Origin: Bacteroidales bacterium
Lineage (GTDB): Bacteria > Bacteroidota > Bacteroidia > Bacteroidales > PUMT01
Assembly: GCA_007132365.1 (NCBI GenBank)
Contig: SLOS01000411.1
Coordinates: 1-5,149, forward strand
Length of the DNA stretch: 5,149 bases
Direction: 5' to 3'
A program made the translations under genes and the position numbers. This document shows, in pieces, positions 4,693-5,149 of this stretch (position 1 is its first letter; every line of letters begins with the position of its first letter). Below the pieces are notes generated by a model. That model saw only the letters and a list, made by a program, of their open reading frames with translations. It had not been told where the DNA came from and searched no databases.

Positions 4693-5149
4693 ATGCGACT
4701 TGAGGGCAAAAAGATAATACTTGGCATCACAGGTAGCATAGCCGCGTATAAGTCCGCGACCCTCATTCGGCTTTTAATAAAGGAGGGTGCTGCCGTAAAG
4801 GTAGTAATGACCCCCCTTGCAAAGGAATTCATAACCCCTGTCACCCTGGCCACGCTTTCGCGGAATACCGTACTGAGCGATTTTTTTTCATATGATGACG
4901 GACAATGGAACTCCCACGTTGACCTTGGCATATGGGCTGATCTTATGATTATTGCTCCTGCCAGTGCAAACACCCTGGCTAAGATGGCGCACGGAATATG
5001 CGACAACCTGCTTCTCACCACCTATCTGTCCCTCCGGTGCCCGGTCATGATTGCTCCCGCTATGGATCTGGATATGTTCAGTCATGCAGCCACATTAAAA
5101 AACATGGAAATTCTTGTTGACAGGGGCAATATCATCATTGAGCCTTCCA
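4693..5149 (+). CDS. coaBC: CoaBC, N-terminal (decarboxylase) part, cut by window edge
   Basis: Bifunctional coenzyme A enzyme (Dfp). The CoaB half joins cysteine to 4'-phosphopantothenate and the FMN-dependent CoaC half decarboxylates the product to 4'-phosphopantetheine. Only the first 152 codons, most of the CoaC flavoprotein domain, are in the window. Translation gives MRLEGKKIILGITGSIAAYK at the start, with the FMN-binding GITGSIAAYKS. SHVDLG contains H75, which aligns by position with catalytic His75 of E. coli Dfp. IIAPASANTLAKMAHGICDNLL (86-107) is the conserved flavin-site stretch. APAMDLDMF (121-129) replaces the usual P-x-M-N-x-x-M-W, with Asp at the position of Asn125. The ATG at 4693 places the conserved motif at the normal distance. 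It lies 54 bases after rpoZ and probably shares its transcript. The open 128-codon frame on the opposite strand is a shadow. Confidence 0.93.
   Translation, partial: MRLEGKKIILGITGSIAAYKSATLIRLLIKEGAAVKVVMTPLAKEFITPVTLATLSRNTVLSDFFSYDDGQWNSHVDLGIWADLMIIAPASANTLAKMAHGICDNLLLTTYLSLRCPVMIAPAMDLDMFSHAATLKNMEILVDRGNIIIEPS

Noticed and set aside
4635..5021. 128-codon open frame on the minus strand
   Set aside because: It lies antisense to coaBC, whose plus-strand translation shows full CoaC motifs.

Overview
The window looks like chromosomal DNA from a member of the Bacteroidota, probably Bacteroidales or a relative. The evidence is protein style (TrxB, BamD and the omega subunit all have the form seen in that phylum), the bamD-rpoZ-coaBC gene order, weak Shine-Dalgarno sequences, and promoter-like sites matching the Bacteroidota pattern TTTG-N19-TAnnTTTG. 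It is mostly housekeeping DNA. I see no phage, transposon, CRISPR array, toxin-antitoxin pair or defence island.

Layout, left to right. A tRNA-Pro(GGG) gene lies on the minus strand at 35-108, with a good promoter match behind it at 148-178. A gene-free stretch of about 440 bases follows, carrying degenerate repeats spaced about 21 nt apart (264-375) and two small GC-rich hairpins. trxB (thioredoxin reductase) is on the plus strand at 552-1544. It converges on a minus-strand pair: an alpha-oxoamine synthase family enzyme (1917-3164) and a small two-helix membrane protein (1656-1856). A perfect hairpin with A/T flanks on both sides (1599-1630) sits between the converging units and probably terminates both. 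A 250-bp divergent promoter region (3165-3414) then leads into the plus-strand series bamD (3415-4245), rpoZ (4312-4638) and the 5' part of coaBC (4693 to the window edge).

How the genes work together. TrxB keeps thioredoxin reduced. BamD is an outer-membrane lipoprotein of the beta-barrel assembly machine, omega supports RNA polymerase, and CoaBC makes 4'-phosphopantetheine for coenzyme A. The alpha-oxoamine synthase uses PLP to condense an amino acid with an acyl thioester. It resembles a Bacteroidota paralogue rather than textbook BioF, Kbl or Spt, so its substrate is open.

The least ordinary feature is a set of short tandem duplications at gene ends. A 19-bp unit is present about four times across the bamD stop codon and bamD-rpoZ gap, and a 22-bp unit is present twice across the stop codon of the small membrane protein gene. 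Related 21-nt-spaced repeats flank trxB on both sides. bamD and rpoZ are in the same frame, and the bamD stop codon is supplied by the repeat itself. I do not see a hidden multi-gene system.
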